Positions 1 through 8,324 of a DNA stretch of 57,827 nucleotides are shown in pieces. The notes under the pieces were generated by a model. That model did not search any database. It had not been told where the DNA came from and saw only the letters and a program-made list of their open reading frames with translations. Within the stretch, counting starts at the first letter, position 1; the number at the start of each line of letters is the position of its first letter. Source of the DNA: Thermoplasmatota archaeon (lineage in GTDB: Archaea > Thermoplasmatota > Penumbrarchaeia > Penumbrarchaeales > Penumbrarchaeaceae); NCBI GenBank assembly GCA_025457865.1, contig JALOTP010000007.1:1-57827 (forward strand), read 5' to 3'. The translations under genes were made by a program, and so were the position numbers.

Positions 1-1275
1 ATGGTATTCCCTTACTGCCATGCCTGCAAAGGGGTCAAGGACCTCTGCGGTCTCGGGAGATGCCCCCTTCTGGATGACATCAGGAAAAGGCTCGCCCCCG
101 TTGACCTGACCGGGAAGACCGTCGAAGGGCCTTCCCCTCCTTCCGTCTTCGTTGGGTCCTACGGGTATCCAAGGATCAGTGTCGGACCCCTTGCCAGCTC
201 TCTTCCGGTTCCCAGACCAGAGAGGCTCGAATCCCCCACGTTCCTCTATTCCAGGGCGCTCGAGGACGTCTATTCCATAAGGGCTTCTCTTATCAGGGGG
301 AGGTATGCCCTGAACGTCAGGACCGCAGCTGACAGGAACATGCCGTCATCGGAGCCCCTCTGGGAGATCGAGAAAGGGCTCCCCTTCAAGGGAAGGAAGG
401 TGTTGTCATCTGTCCAGGAGCTCGCCCTCTCTTCCAGGTCGCTGGATACGGTCATGGAGCTCTCGAAGGTCGACAGGGCCATTAGGGCCCCGCCGTCGCT
501 CGATACGATAACCATGCCCATGGGGCCATCGGTTAAGATAGACGATATAAGCGTCCAGGACGGAGCGAAGGTTCCCAACGCGGTCGAGAGGGCGTCATCG
601 GACACCGACCTACCGGCATCCGAAGCGACCATAGGGTTGTATGATAGCGGCATACCACAGGAACATCTTACCAGGCTCTTCTCGGTGGGATTGCTCGGTG
701 AGGCAAGGAGAAGAAGGCTCGTACCTACGAGATGGACCATCACAGCCGTTGATGACACGCTCTCGATGGCCTTGAAGGAAAGGGTGCTTGAACTGCCTCC
801 TCTTGACAGGTTCCTTCTCTACAGCGGGTCCCACTACGGGAACAACTTCCTGATAGCTTACTATCCGCCCCCGTTCCGTTTCGAGATGATGGAACAGTGG
901 CAGAGAGGCTCTCTATGGGGCGGAGGGAAGACTATCACGGACCATGAAGGGCCAAGGGGAAGGAAGGACTACGCCTCGAACATTACCGGGGGGTACTATG
1001 CGGCGAGGCTCCCAGTCGTCGAGCACATGATGGAGAAGGGATTCTGTGCGGGTGCTACAGTCATCAGATGGATAACCGACGAGTATTGGGCCCCGCTGGG
1101 GGTCTGGGTGGTGAGGGAGACCGTGAGGAGCTCGCTTGTAGGCCCCCCAATGGAGTTCTCGGACCTGAGGAGCCTGATCGAGGAGCTCGACAGGTCATCG
1201 GGTGTAAGTGACTGGAAGGTCCATACCAGGTTCCTGAGGGGGAATATGGATACCACCCTGACGGATTTCATCTGA
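1..1275 (+). CDS. nreA: NreA-like archaeal DNA repair protein
   Basis: Archaeal Nre family protein of 424 residues, a DNA-damage response factor that in haloarchaea works with PCNA. The N-terminus carries four cysteines (C6, C9, C16, C21) as in the family's zinc-binding start, followed by the conserved block FVGSYGYPRISVGPL near residue 50. The last residues, DTTLTDFI, match the position and shape of the PCNA-interacting (PIP) box, although the usual leading Q is replaced by D and the final FF is FI. The ATG is the first base of the window; the protein begins as family members do, so this is probably the true start, but nothing upstream can be inspected. A stem-loop with a T-run follows the stop codon, which suggests the gene ends its own transcript. 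The family assignment is firm; function in this organism is inferred. Confidence 0.88.
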   Translation: MVFPYCHACKGVKDLCGLGRCPLLDDIRKRLAPVDLTGKTVEGPSPPSVFVGSYGYPRISVGPLASSLPVPRPERLESPTFLYSRALEDVYSIRASLIRGRYALNVRTAADRNMPSSEPLWEIEKGLPFKGRKVLSSVQELALSSRSLDTVMELSKVDRAIRAPPSLDTITMPMGPSVKIDDISVQDGAKVPNAVERASSDTDLPASEATIGLYDSGIPQEHLTRLFSVGLLGEARRRRLVPTRWTITAVDDTLSMALKERVLELPPLDRFLLYSGSHYGNNFLIAYYPPPFRFEMMEQWQRGSLWGGGKTITDHEGPRGRKDYASNITGGYYAARLPVVEHMMEKGFCAGATVIRWITDEYWAPLGVWVVRETVRSSLVGPPMEFSDLRSLIEELDRSSGVSDWKVHTRFLRGNMDTTLTDFI

Positions 1276-1316
1276 AAGACCCTTGCGATATACTGTTGAT
1301 AATGGTCTTTTTTTTT
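1275..1316 (+). terminator. Stem-loop plus T-run after nreA
   Basis: AAAGACC at 1275-1281 pairs perfectly with GGTCTTT at 1304-1310, and the second arm runs into nine consecutive T (1308-1316). It starts at the last base of the nreA stop codon. The loop is long (22 nt), but the T-run makes transcript termination likely. Confidence 0.55.
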
Positions 1317-1476
1317 CTTATAGGAATATGATATACCGCAAATATCCCCACAACCTTCAAGACCTGGTCCGTGAAGAATCTCATATGTTAAAGTCGGATT
1401 ATAGCATGGTCAGATGGAGTAATTAGGACCGTAAAAGCAATGACCCCCCAAAGCATAGAGGTCATTCGGGTAAAGG

Positions 1477-1923
1477 ATGCAAAATATCACTTCAATAGTT
1501 GGAAAGTCTGGTCCTGTCGTTGAAGGCGTTACCCCTTACTACTCAAAATACTTCGCCCACGATATCACTCGCCTGGCCCCTGCAGGGAATCTCGACCGAA
1601 TAACACAATCCTTATTCAACGCCTACGTGGATCTGTCACCTCATCGCACAATGTCCGCCGCTAGCCTCGTCACGGAACTGGATGTTCAGAAAAAGGATGC
1701 AATTAAGCAGACTCACCAAGCGACTACCCTTTACGACCGTCCCAAGTTCAAGAAGCCTGGGAAACCGCTTCTATCAAAACGGAAACGCGCTAAAGAGGAC
1801 GTTTTCAACGCTTCTGATGAAATCCACAAGGCGATGGAGTCATTCATTGAGAGTCTTGAAAAGCAATTAGAGCAATCCACCCTGGTGGAGACGCTTTTTA
1901 CTATCCGCTGGAGCGTCGTATGA
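1477..1923 (+). CDS. Unknown 148-residue protein paired with the DUF4062 gene
   Basis: I do not recognise this 148-residue protein. It has no membrane segment or signal peptide. The middle (about residues 75-110) is lysine-rich and the end (about 115-140) looks helical. Its stop overlaps the next start in an ATGA arrangement, so translation is probably coupled to the DUF4062 ATPase. An in-frame TAA at 1471-1473 limits upstream extension. Arginine is written only with CGN codons, unlike the AGG-rich genes around it, and the downstream gene shares this habit, so both probably arrived together by transfer. It could be a truncated remnant, but the intact coupled frame argues for a real small partner. 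The role is unknown. Confidence 0.6.
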   Translation: MQNITSIVGKSGPVVEGVTPYYSKYFAHDITRLAPAGNLDRITQSLFNAYVDLSPHRTMSAASLVTELDVQKKDAIKQTHQATTLYDRPKFKKPGKPLLSKRKRAKEDVFNASDEIHKAMESFIESLEKQLEQSTLVETLFTIRWSVV

Positions 1924-3494
1924 TGTCCTCAATCATATTCATCAGCAGCGTTCAGAAGGAGTTCACAAGGGAGCGGCGCGCCCTCAAGGAGTTCATCCTT
2001 GGAGACCCATTGCTCAAGCGGTTCTTCGACGTCTTCCTGTTCGAGGACCTCCCCGCATCCGACCGTATTGCTGACGATGTGTATCTTGAAGGCGTCGACC
2101 GTTGCGCTATCTACATCGGCCTGTTCGGAAGGGAATATGGTATCGAGAATGCAGATGCTCTCTCCTCCACTGAGCGCGAGTTCGATCGGGCGACCGAGCG
2201 TCACAAGACCCGCTTTATGTACATCAAGGGCGACGAAAATGTCGTTAGACACCCGAAGATGGCGGCGCTCATCAGTAAAGCTGGCCCTCAGCTCATTCGG
2301 CGGCGGTTTGAAGATGCGTCTGGACTCACAACGGCCGTCTACGCCAGCTTGGTAGACCATCTCGAGGCCACTGGAGGTCTGCGCACCCGTCCATTCGACG
2401 CTTCCGCATGCCCTGATGCGACCATCCGGGATATCTCCGAGGAGAATGTGCGCTGGTTCCTCGAACGTGCTCGGAACGAGCGAAAGTTCGCCCTCGATCA
2501 GAACACACCCGTTGAACAGGTGCTAACTCACCTTAACCTCCTCGACCGGAGCATACCGACAAACGCGGCCGTCCTCCTCTTCGGGCGGGAGCCACAACGG
2601 TTCCTCCTCACGTCCGAGGTCAAGTGCATGCACTTCCATGGAACGACGGTCCAGAAACCGATACCGTCCTACCAGGTGTTCAAGGGCACGCTTTTCACCC
2701 TTGTGGATCAAGCCGTGGACTTCGTGATGTCCAAGATCGCCCGGTCCGTTGGAACACGGGCGAACGGCCCCGCTGCACCGGTTACCTACGAGCTTCCCAG
2801 GGAAGCCGTCAGCGAGGCTATCGTGAACGCCATCGTCCACCGCGACTACGCTAGCAACGCCAGCGTCCAGGTGATGTTGTTTGCGGACCGGCTTGAGGTA
2901 TGGAATCCGGGGCAGCTCCCCACGACGCTGACCATCGGGGACCTCCGCAAGCCGCACGCCTCCATCCCCCACAACCCGCTTATCTGTGAACCAATGTTCC
3001 TCGCTCGATACGTGGAGAAGGCGGGTAGCGGAATCCTTGATATGATCTCTCTCTGCAAGGATGCCGGACTACGCGACCCTGACTTCCGCCAGGACGGGGG
3101 ACAGTTCGTACAGACCATCTGGAGACCAAAACCAAAGAGGGTTCGAATCTGGGCGGAGTCAACCCAACCGTCCAAGTCACCGACCAAGTCGGGGACACAG
3201 CCAGAGTCACGGCCAGGGTCGCAACCGACCCAGTCAGCGACCCAGTCGACCGACCCAGTCATACGCCTCCTGAGTGTCCTTCTCGAAAAGGAGAGGTCCG
3301 CAAGCGAGCTCAGGTTGTCATTGGGGATTAAGCATCGCCCAACGTTCAGGGACAACTATCTGCACCCTGCCATGGCGGCGGGCCTCATCGAATACACCAT
3401 CCCAGGAAAACATAACAGTCGACTTCAGAAATATCGTCTGACGACTAAGGGCCGAGAATCCTTGCAGAAGGATAGAAAAGATGGAAAAAATTGA
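1920..3494 (+). CDS. DUF4062 / RecG-C-like GHKL ATPase protein
   Basis: A protein of 523-524 residues (ATG at 1920 or 1923). The N-terminus (about 4-90, starting SSIIFISSVQKEFTRER) is a DUF4062 domain, often found at the front of NTPase and effector proteins in defence-like loci. Residues about 155-395 match the ATP-binding module also found as a C-terminal extension of RecG-related and Schlafen/AlbA_2 proteins, with the GHKL N-box-like EAIVNAIVHRDY near residue 297 and a glycine motif EKAGSGI near 364. A Ser/Thr/Gln/Pro linker encoded by tandem DNA repeats (residues about 414-447) leads to a winged-helix-like C-terminus. The AlbA_2 domain proper seems to be missing. Codon use (CGN arginine) is foreign to the window. 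A nucleotide-responsive regulator or defence component is plausible, but I cannot assign a function. Confidence 0.8.
   Translation: MMSSIIFISSVQKEFTRERRALKEFILGDPLLKRFFDVFLFEDLPASDRIADDVYLEGVDRCAIYIGLFGREYGIENADALSSTEREFDRATERHKTRFMYIKGDENVVRHPKMAALISKAGPQLIRRRFEDASGLTTAVYASLVDHLEATGGLRTRPFDASACPDATIRDISEENVRWFLERARNERKFALDQNTPVEQVLTHLNLLDRSIPTNAAVLLFGREPQRFLLTSEVKCMHFHGTTVQKPIPSYQVFKGTLFTLVDQAVDFVMSKIARSVGTRANGPAAPVTYELPREAVSEAIVNAIVHRDYASNASVQVMLFADRLEVWNPGQLPTTLTIGDLRKPHASIPHNPLICEPMFLARYVEKAGSGILDMISLCKDAGLRDPDFRQDGGQFVQTIWRPKPKRVRIWAESTQPSKSPTKSGTQPESRPGSQPTQSATQSTDPVIRLLSVLLEKERSASELRLSLGIKHRPTFRDNYLHPAMAAGLIEYTIPGKHNSRLQKYRLTTKGRESLQKDRKDGKN
3163..3260 (+). repeat. Degenerate 12-nt tandem repeat inside the DUF4062 gene
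   Basis: Six to seven imperfect copies of a unit close to ACCGACCCAGTC, some with 3- or 6-nt insertions, encode a flexible linker rich in T, Q, S and P. The copies stay in frame. Similar repetitive linkers are known in RecG-C-like ATP-binding proteins, where they join the ATPase to a C-terminal winged helix. Confidence 0.75.
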
Positions 3495-3885
3495 CATGTC
3501 GAATAACATGCTCGAACTCACCTGGGTCTGAAAAGAAAAACACCCACGCGTGAAGCCGCGCATACTCTTCGAGGATTCATCAAGATACTACCACACAATT
3601 TAAGCCTTTTACCAACTTCTCAAACCAACCCTTCGTTGTCGGGCCAGAATACCTGGCTTCAGGTACTGTCTTAATGGATGTATGGTATCTTCCATTGTTT
3701 TACCAGACATTATAGATCTTGTTCCATCTGTTAGTGAACATACAAAGGATATCGATGTTTATTGTAAAACTCCATCAATTCATTTAAAACCTTGAAAGAA
3801 ACCACAGGGATTACTATCGACATGTTCAGAAAACCTTATTATCGCTCCACCGTTCTTTCAAAGTCAGAATGGGTGGGACCCACAT
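3495..3885. other. 391-bp non-coding gap with reduced GC
   Basis: No convincing gene. A 118-residue frame from 3792 overlaps the CPBP gene out of frame and looks random. The gap is AT-richer than its flanks and separates the foreign DUF4062 block from resident genes, so it may contain the right boundary of the transferred segment. I found no integrase, tRNA or clear direct repeats marking an attachment site. An AT-rich stretch near 3778-3790 (CATTTAAAACC) and another near 3830-3838 could be promoter elements for the CPBP gene. Confidence 0.5.
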
Positions 3886-4740
3886 ATGTCACTCCCACAT
3901 ATCATCAAAGGATTCCGGTTCCGCCCGGGTCACGCTTTCATCGCATACCTTCTCCTCACTGCCGTTATTGGTTCCAACGTGATAGAGATGTGGGAATACT
4001 ACGGGATCATCTTCCTTCTGTTCATATTGACTGGTATAGCGCTGTTGGTGCTCTGCATCACTCGGCGGGATTGGAAGCCCTATTCCCTGATAGCCGTGAT
4101 AGGACTGGTCCTATGGATGTCCATCTTGTTCGATTCGGCTGGCTATGACATGTACTTCAATGTCATTGAACCACTAGTATATGGACCGCATCCGGACAGG
4201 ATAGATAGCGATTGGGGATTGACCCTCTACCAATTGATCGGCAAAGGGGCAATGGCCCTCTTCCTCGTCTGCCTGGTCTCAATGTTCGGGAACAAGACTG
4301 GAGTGATAGAGAAGGGGACCATGAAAAAGAGCATTCTGTGGGGGACTGTCATGACCGTCCCGCTCCTGGTCCTCTTCCTTGTTCTGGTCCTCACCGGGCT
4401 TCAGGACATAATTGTCGAAACGTCCTTCAGAGTGCTCTTCTACGGGGTCATCTTCAGCGTACTTAACGGAACCTTCGAAGAGCTCATCTTTAGAGGTCCC
4501 ATGCTAACAGCCCTAAGTCAGAGGTACCCTCACGGGCTAGCGGTCTTCCTTCAGGCTTGGTACTTCGGATGGGGCCATTTCCACGGTGTCCCTTCGGGGT
4601 TCATTGGTGTGTTCCTAACGATAGTGGGGGGGATCGTCCTGGGTCTTGTGATGCTGCGTTGCAGGAATATAGTTTCGACCATCATCCCTCACATCTTCGC
4701 CGACCTGACCTTCGTCTACCTCATAGATATTATGGGATGA
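3886..4740 (+). CDS. CPBP-family intramembrane metalloprotease
   Basis: A 284-residue polytopic membrane protein with about seven or eight hydrophobic segments. The C-terminal half holds all three motifs of the CPBP (CAAX protease/bacteriocin-processing, Rce1-like) family: EELIFR at about 198-203, FGWGH at about 227-231, and HIFAD at about 269-273. Glutamates and histidines in these motifs bind the catalytic zinc. Members cleave prenylated proteins or small peptides, or give immunity to peptides; the substrate here is unknown. The start at 3886 is supported by GGTGGG eight bases upstream. It converges on the aminotransferase gene, leaving 21 bases between stops. Confidence 0.87.
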   Translation: MSLPHIIKGFRFRPGHAFIAYLLLTAVIGSNVIEMWEYYGIIFLLFILTGIALLVLCITRRDWKPYSLIAVIGLVLWMSILFDSAGYDMYFNVIEPLVYGPHPDRIDSDWGLTLYQLIGKGAMALFLVCLVSMFGNKTGVIEKGTMKKSILWGTVMTVPLLVLFLVLVLTGLQDIIVETSFRVLFYGVIFSVLNGTFEELIFRGPMLTALSQRYPHGLAVFLQAWYFGWGHFHGVPSGFIGVFLTIVGGIVLGLVMLRCRNIVSTIIPHIFADLTFVYLIDIMG

Positions 4741-4761
4741 GACAGAGTCTGATCTTGTACA

Positions 4762-5862
4762 TCAAAGCGTGTCCAGGTACTCATCTATCCTCTTCAATGC
4801 ACCCTTGACCTCGTCATAGGGCCTACCGACACCTATCCTGAAGCCTCCCTCCTGGTGGAAGAATGCCCCGGGTATGCACCTGACCTCGAAATCGTTATAG
4901 AGCCTCTCGCAGACCTCTATCGAGGACATCTTGTGATCGTACATCAGGAACCCTACGGCGCATCCGTCCGGCTCGGACCATACGACATCGTCCCTCCCCT
5001 TCGCCCATGTCGATACGAGCCTCAGCTTCTCCCGTAGGGCCGAAAGCTCCTTGGGCATCACCTTATGTCTGTTCCTCAATATCTCGAGGGCAAGCCTCTC
5101 TCCCTGATGGTTGACCATTGGCGTGGTGTATATCTTCAACAGCCTGGCCCTGTCAGCGATCCTCTTGGGCGCCACCATCCACCCGGTCACAAGACCACCA
5201 GCACCATAGACCTTGGTCACCGAAGAGGTCACCACTGCGCGTTCATCAAGTTCCACAAGGGATGGGAAGGCGTTCCTAGCTGTACCCCCGTCGTAGTCAA
5301 TGGCGAAATCCCTGTAGACCTCATCGCAGAACACGGGCACCTTGTACCTTTCAGCGACCCTTGAAATGTCCCTGAGCTCCTCCTCGAAGAGGGCCCTGCC
5401 GGCGGGGTTGTTCATGTTCTGGACCACCAGGAGGTCCACACCCTTTGATAGCTTCCTGTCGAGCTCCTTCATATCGAACCTGAAATCAGGGGCCCGCCTC
5501 TTGATGGTGTCCACAGCACATCCAAGGGCTCTTGGGATCTCAAGGAGTGGCGTGTAGATGGGCTTCTCTACGAGCACCCTGCTCCCAGGAGAAACGAGCG
5601 AGAGATATGTAAGCCAGTTCGCCTCGCTGGTCCCGTTGGTGAGAACTATCCGCGCAGGGTCCACACCGTAAGCTTCACCTAGATGCGCACGCAGCTCAGG
5701 GAGCCCCTTGGGGTCCGATGCCCCTACGAAGGACAGGTCAAGGGCATCATCAATGGTCCCTTTCCAGCTCGGTGTAATGTTGCTCTTGGCAAGGTCGAAG
5801 CAGGGCGCCGGTCTGTCGTTTATATAATTGACATGCTCGAAGGTGGGGAAGTCGTACATCAT
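4762..5862 (-). CDS. PLP-dependent class I/II aminotransferase
   Basis: A 366-residue fold-type I aminotransferase. Lys217 in SVTKVYGAGG is the expected Schiff-base lysine; Asn152 in NMNNPAGR and the FCDEVYRDF motif (about residue 184) are the usual PLP-contacting Asn and Asp. The frame is open further upstream, but a perfect GGAGGT lies eight bases before the ATG at 5862, so that start (or the ATG immediately after it) is chosen. The missing N-terminal arm features and the lack of biosynthetic neighbours prevent a substrate call; aspartate, aromatic or other amino-acid transamination all remain possible. A TATA-like element at 5903-5914 is shared with the divergent gene. Confidence 0.85.
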   Translation of the reverse strand: MMYDFPTFEHVNYINDRPAPCFDLAKSNITPSWKGTIDDALDLSFVGASDPKGLPELRAHLGEAYGVDPARIVLTNGTSEANWLTYLSLVSPGSRVLVEKPIYTPLLEIPRALGCAVDTIKRRAPDFRFDMKELDRKLSKGVDLLVVQNMNNPAGRALFEEELRDISRVAERYKVPVFCDEVYRDFAIDYDGGTARNAFPSLVELDERAVVTSSVTKVYGAGGLVTGWMVAPKRIADRARLLKIYTTPMVNHQGERLALEILRNRHKVMPKELSALREKLRLVSTWAKGRDDVVWSEPDGCAVGFLMYDHKMSSIEVCERLYNDFEVRCIPGAFFHQEGGFRIGVGRPYDEVKGALKRIDEYLDTL

Positions 5863-5902
5863 GCGGAGGCACCTCCTTTCCGGGGGATGGTGAAAGGGCA
5901 TG

Positions 5903-5914
5903 ATAAATATATAC
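5903..5914. promoter_or_regulatory. Bidirectional TATA box
   Basis: ATAAATATATAC reads as a TATA element on both strands. On the plus strand it lies about 28-35 bases before the ATG at 5942, giving a nearly leaderless message. On the minus strand it gives a leader of about 20 bases that contains the GGAGGT at 5871-5876 ahead of the aminotransferase. Confidence 0.55.
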
Positions 5915-5941
5915 TGAGACCCCTTCGGAAACAGGGGTGAC

Positions 5942-8287
5942 ATGGACCGTAGAGGACCTAGGAAAGGGGGCACAGACTGCGCCGAGATGTTGACCCCATC
6001 CCTCAAGAGCACAGCGACCGAGGCTCTGTTCTGGTATGTGCTCATAGCTCTTTCGTTCGTGGTCCTCATCCAATCCTACAGGGAGACCGTTTCCTCCATC
6101 TTCTTCTTCGCACTGGTGGAGATGGGCATCACACCGCACATCCTCATCCTGGTGACCTTCCTCGCCCCTCTCCTGGCATATCCCATATCCCGCCTGGCGG
6201 GATGGAGGACCTCAGTGATGGTCCTGGGATCGCTCGTCCTACTGACCAGGCTGCCCATGGGGTTCGGATCGGAGCAGCCCATCCATCTTGCCTTCTCGAC
6301 CATTTCCTTCGGGGCCTCTTCCATGCTGTTACCCCTCCTGTTCGCGCTGCACCGGAGGGAGAGGTGCTTCGACCCGGACCTCTTCTCCTCCCAGGCACTG
6401 GCGGGTTCGTTCTCATTATCGCTGCTTTCGATCATCCTCCTATCGATACCCGGGAGAGGGGTCGATATCTCCCTGGTCCCTGGCGCGTGCGGACCGGTCC
6501 TATCCCCCGCCATATCCGCGGTCATATGCGGTGGAATGGCCTTCTCTCTCCATATCCTTAGGAACGGACACCTGCTTGACAGGTCCCGTGATGGGGCAGG
6601 CAGCCCCGGTGATACGGTACGAGGGGGGGCAGCGGACTCCTGGGCCCCCGGTATAGGGCTCGGGGCAGCCCTGTTCATATCCTCCACGGTCATAGCCCAA
6701 CCCATCCAAACAGCGGCCTGGCTCGGGACCGACCATTCAATGACCGCAACGTTCAGTGTGGTCACCATCTCGCTCTTTGTCCTCTCACTTCTGTCCGGAC
6801 CCTGGTGGCTGACAGCCCTCAGAAGGACCCTGGCCCATCCTAAATATTCCATAGGGGCCAACCTCGTCCTTGTGCTCGCAGCGGTCAATATCTTCGTCCT
6901 GGGCGTCCCGCTGCAAACAGCCCCGGCCGTCATAACTTGGATCATGCTGGTCGATGTCTGGGTCATATTCGACGCCTTGACGGACAACGCCCCCTTCTCC
7001 GGGTCAGATGACGAAAGGCCCCAGACCGAAAGAGGTTCCGACCCAAAGAGATTCATCTGGAACCGGACGATGGACCGGAGGTCCCCCTTGGTGTTCACGG
7101 TCCAGATGGTCTTCTCTAGTTCGGTCCTTGTGTTCCTTACGGTCCTCCTCTCCATTGCCGATCAGTGGTCCTTCGTCCCGTTCGGGGAACTGCTGAAGGA
7201 CACGGTCCCCGAGGTCCATATAGCATCTTTCATCATGCTCGGGATATCCGGTTTCATGTGCTCGAAGGCCGCAATACTCGAACCAGCCTCTGTTTTCCCT
7301 CCACCCCTCGAGAGGAAAAAGGGGTCACCGACGATAGATGCTGGACGCGGCGCAGGACATTTGAGGGCCAGAGGAGCCGTCTCCTCCAGACTCCGGTCCC
7401 AATGGCTGATGTTCGGTGCGGCGGCAACGGTGCTGATGCTCCTGTCCATGGGTTCCGGTCTCGTAATACGCTCCGACGGGCCATCGACCAGCAAGCTCGT
7501 CGATACGGCTAACATCAGGGTCGCTTCATACAATGTCCACCATGGCTTCTGCAATGACGGCAGGGTCGATCCGACCCCGCACCTGGAGGTCCTCAGGGAC
7601 ATTGATGCCGATATCATATTCCTCCAGGAGAGCCGGTCCCTCCTCCCCGCCGAGGGCGGTTTCGATCCCGCCCTCTATCTCGCTGGGAGATTGGGTATGC
7701 ATCTCGTCCGTGGGGGGGGCCCCGAGCTGGGCGATGAGGGGCTGGCGGTCCTTTCCAAGTTCATGCTCAGGGAACTTACTGTCATGAAGATGCCTTATAC
7801 CGATGTACCGCGAACGGCGCTGGTCGTTAGGGCGGACCTTGGGGATAGGGAGCTTTGGCTGATGAACGTACACATGGGCCTTGAGGCACCCGAGAGGGCA
7901 GAGCAGATAGAATGGATCGCAGTGAGGACCACCACCATAGCTTCAGAGAGATGGCCGGGCCTTCCTTTCATAATAGGTGGCGACCTGAACACGGAACCCG
8001 ATGATCCGATGATGGGAAGATTGAACTCGACGGTCCTTGGCGATGGCAGATGGAACACATCGACCCCAAGCCTCGGGCTGAGGAGCGCCTGGCACTCTGT
8101 CCCCCCCACCTCTCGTAACAGAGTGCTTGACCATCATACGTTCCCATCATCGGCCTACGACCTTCCCAAGGAGCATATAGATTACATCCTGCTGTCACAA
8201 GGCCTGGAACCTTTCGATTCTTGGATAGGCGATGGGGCAGAGGCCTCGGACCACAGACCCATCTGGGCCGATATAAGGGTGCTTTGA
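5942..8287 (+). CDS. Polytopic membrane protein fused to an EEP hydrolase domain (CWH43-like plan)
   Basis: A 781-residue protein. Residues about 25-510 contain some 12 or more hydrophobic segments. Residues about 523-781 form an endonuclease/exonuclease/phosphatase (EEP) domain with every key motif: ASYNVHHG (Asn, about 531), FLQES (Glu, about 561), GDLNTEP (about 680), HIDYI (about 744) and SDHRPI (about 770). The last transmembrane helix directly precedes the EEP domain, so with an even number of helices the domain side depends on the N-terminus. The plan resembles the C-terminal half of eukaryotic CWH43/PGAP2IP, which acts in GPI-lipid remodelling; this comparison is of architecture only. 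A lipid or sugar-phosphate diester is a plausible substrate. The start could also be the ATG at 5987. Confidence 0.8.
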   Translation: MDRRGPRKGGTDCAEMLTPSLKSTATEALFWYVLIALSFVVLIQSYRETVSSIFFFALVEMGITPHILILVTFLAPLLAYPISRLAGWRTSVMVLGSLVLLTRLPMGFGSEQPIHLAFSTISFGASSMLLPLLFALHRRERCFDPDLFSSQALAGSFSLSLLSIILLSIPGRGVDISLVPGACGPVLSPAISAVICGGMAFSLHILRNGHLLDRSRDGAGSPGDTVRGGAADSWAPGIGLGAALFISSTVIAQPIQTAAWLGTDHSMTATFSVVTISLFVLSLLSGPWWLTALRRTLAHPKYSIGANLVLVLAAVNIFVLGVPLQTAPAVITWIMLVDVWVIFDALTDNAPFSGSDDERPQTERGSDPKRFIWNRTMDRRSPLVFTVQMVFSSSVLVFLTVLLSIADQWSFVPFGELLKDTVPEVHIASFIMLGISGFMCSKAAILEPASVFPPPLERKKGSPTIDAGRGAGHLRARGAVSSRLRSQWLMFGAAATVLMLLSMGSGLVIRSDGPSTSKLVDTANIRVASYNVHHGFCNDGRVDPTPHLEVLRDIDADIIFLQESRSLLPAEGGFDPALYLAGRLGMHLVRGGGPELGDEGLAVLSKFMLRELTVMKMPYTDVPRTALVVRADLGDRELWLMNVHMGLEAPERAEQIEWIAVRTTTIASERWPGLPFIIGGDLNTEPDDPMMGRLNSTVLGDGRWNTSTPSLGLRSAWHSVPPTSRNRVLDHHTFPSSAYDLPKEHIDYILLSQGLEPFDSWIGDGAEASDHRPIWADIRVL

Positions 8288-8324
8288 ATGATGCGGACAG
8301 CATCTCTTTGCGGGGTGTGATGGT

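Noticed and set aside
3163..3260. Possible CRISPR-like repeat array
   Set aside because: The repeats are about 12 bases, contiguous without unique spacers, and in frame within a protein linker.
3495..3885. Transposase remnant or attachment site in the gap after the DUF4062 gene
   Set aside because: No frame gave transposase-like motifs, and I found no flanking direct or inverted repeats by eye.
3792..4148. 118-residue frame ahead of and overlapping the CPBP gene
   Set aside because: Out of frame with the CPBP protease whose three motifs are intact. The peptide shows no recognisable features.
6076..7155. 359-residue minus-strand frame within the membrane-EEP gene
   Set aside because: It lies wholly opposite a clear membrane-domain coding sequence and has the low-complexity S/T/R/P make-up of a shadow frame.
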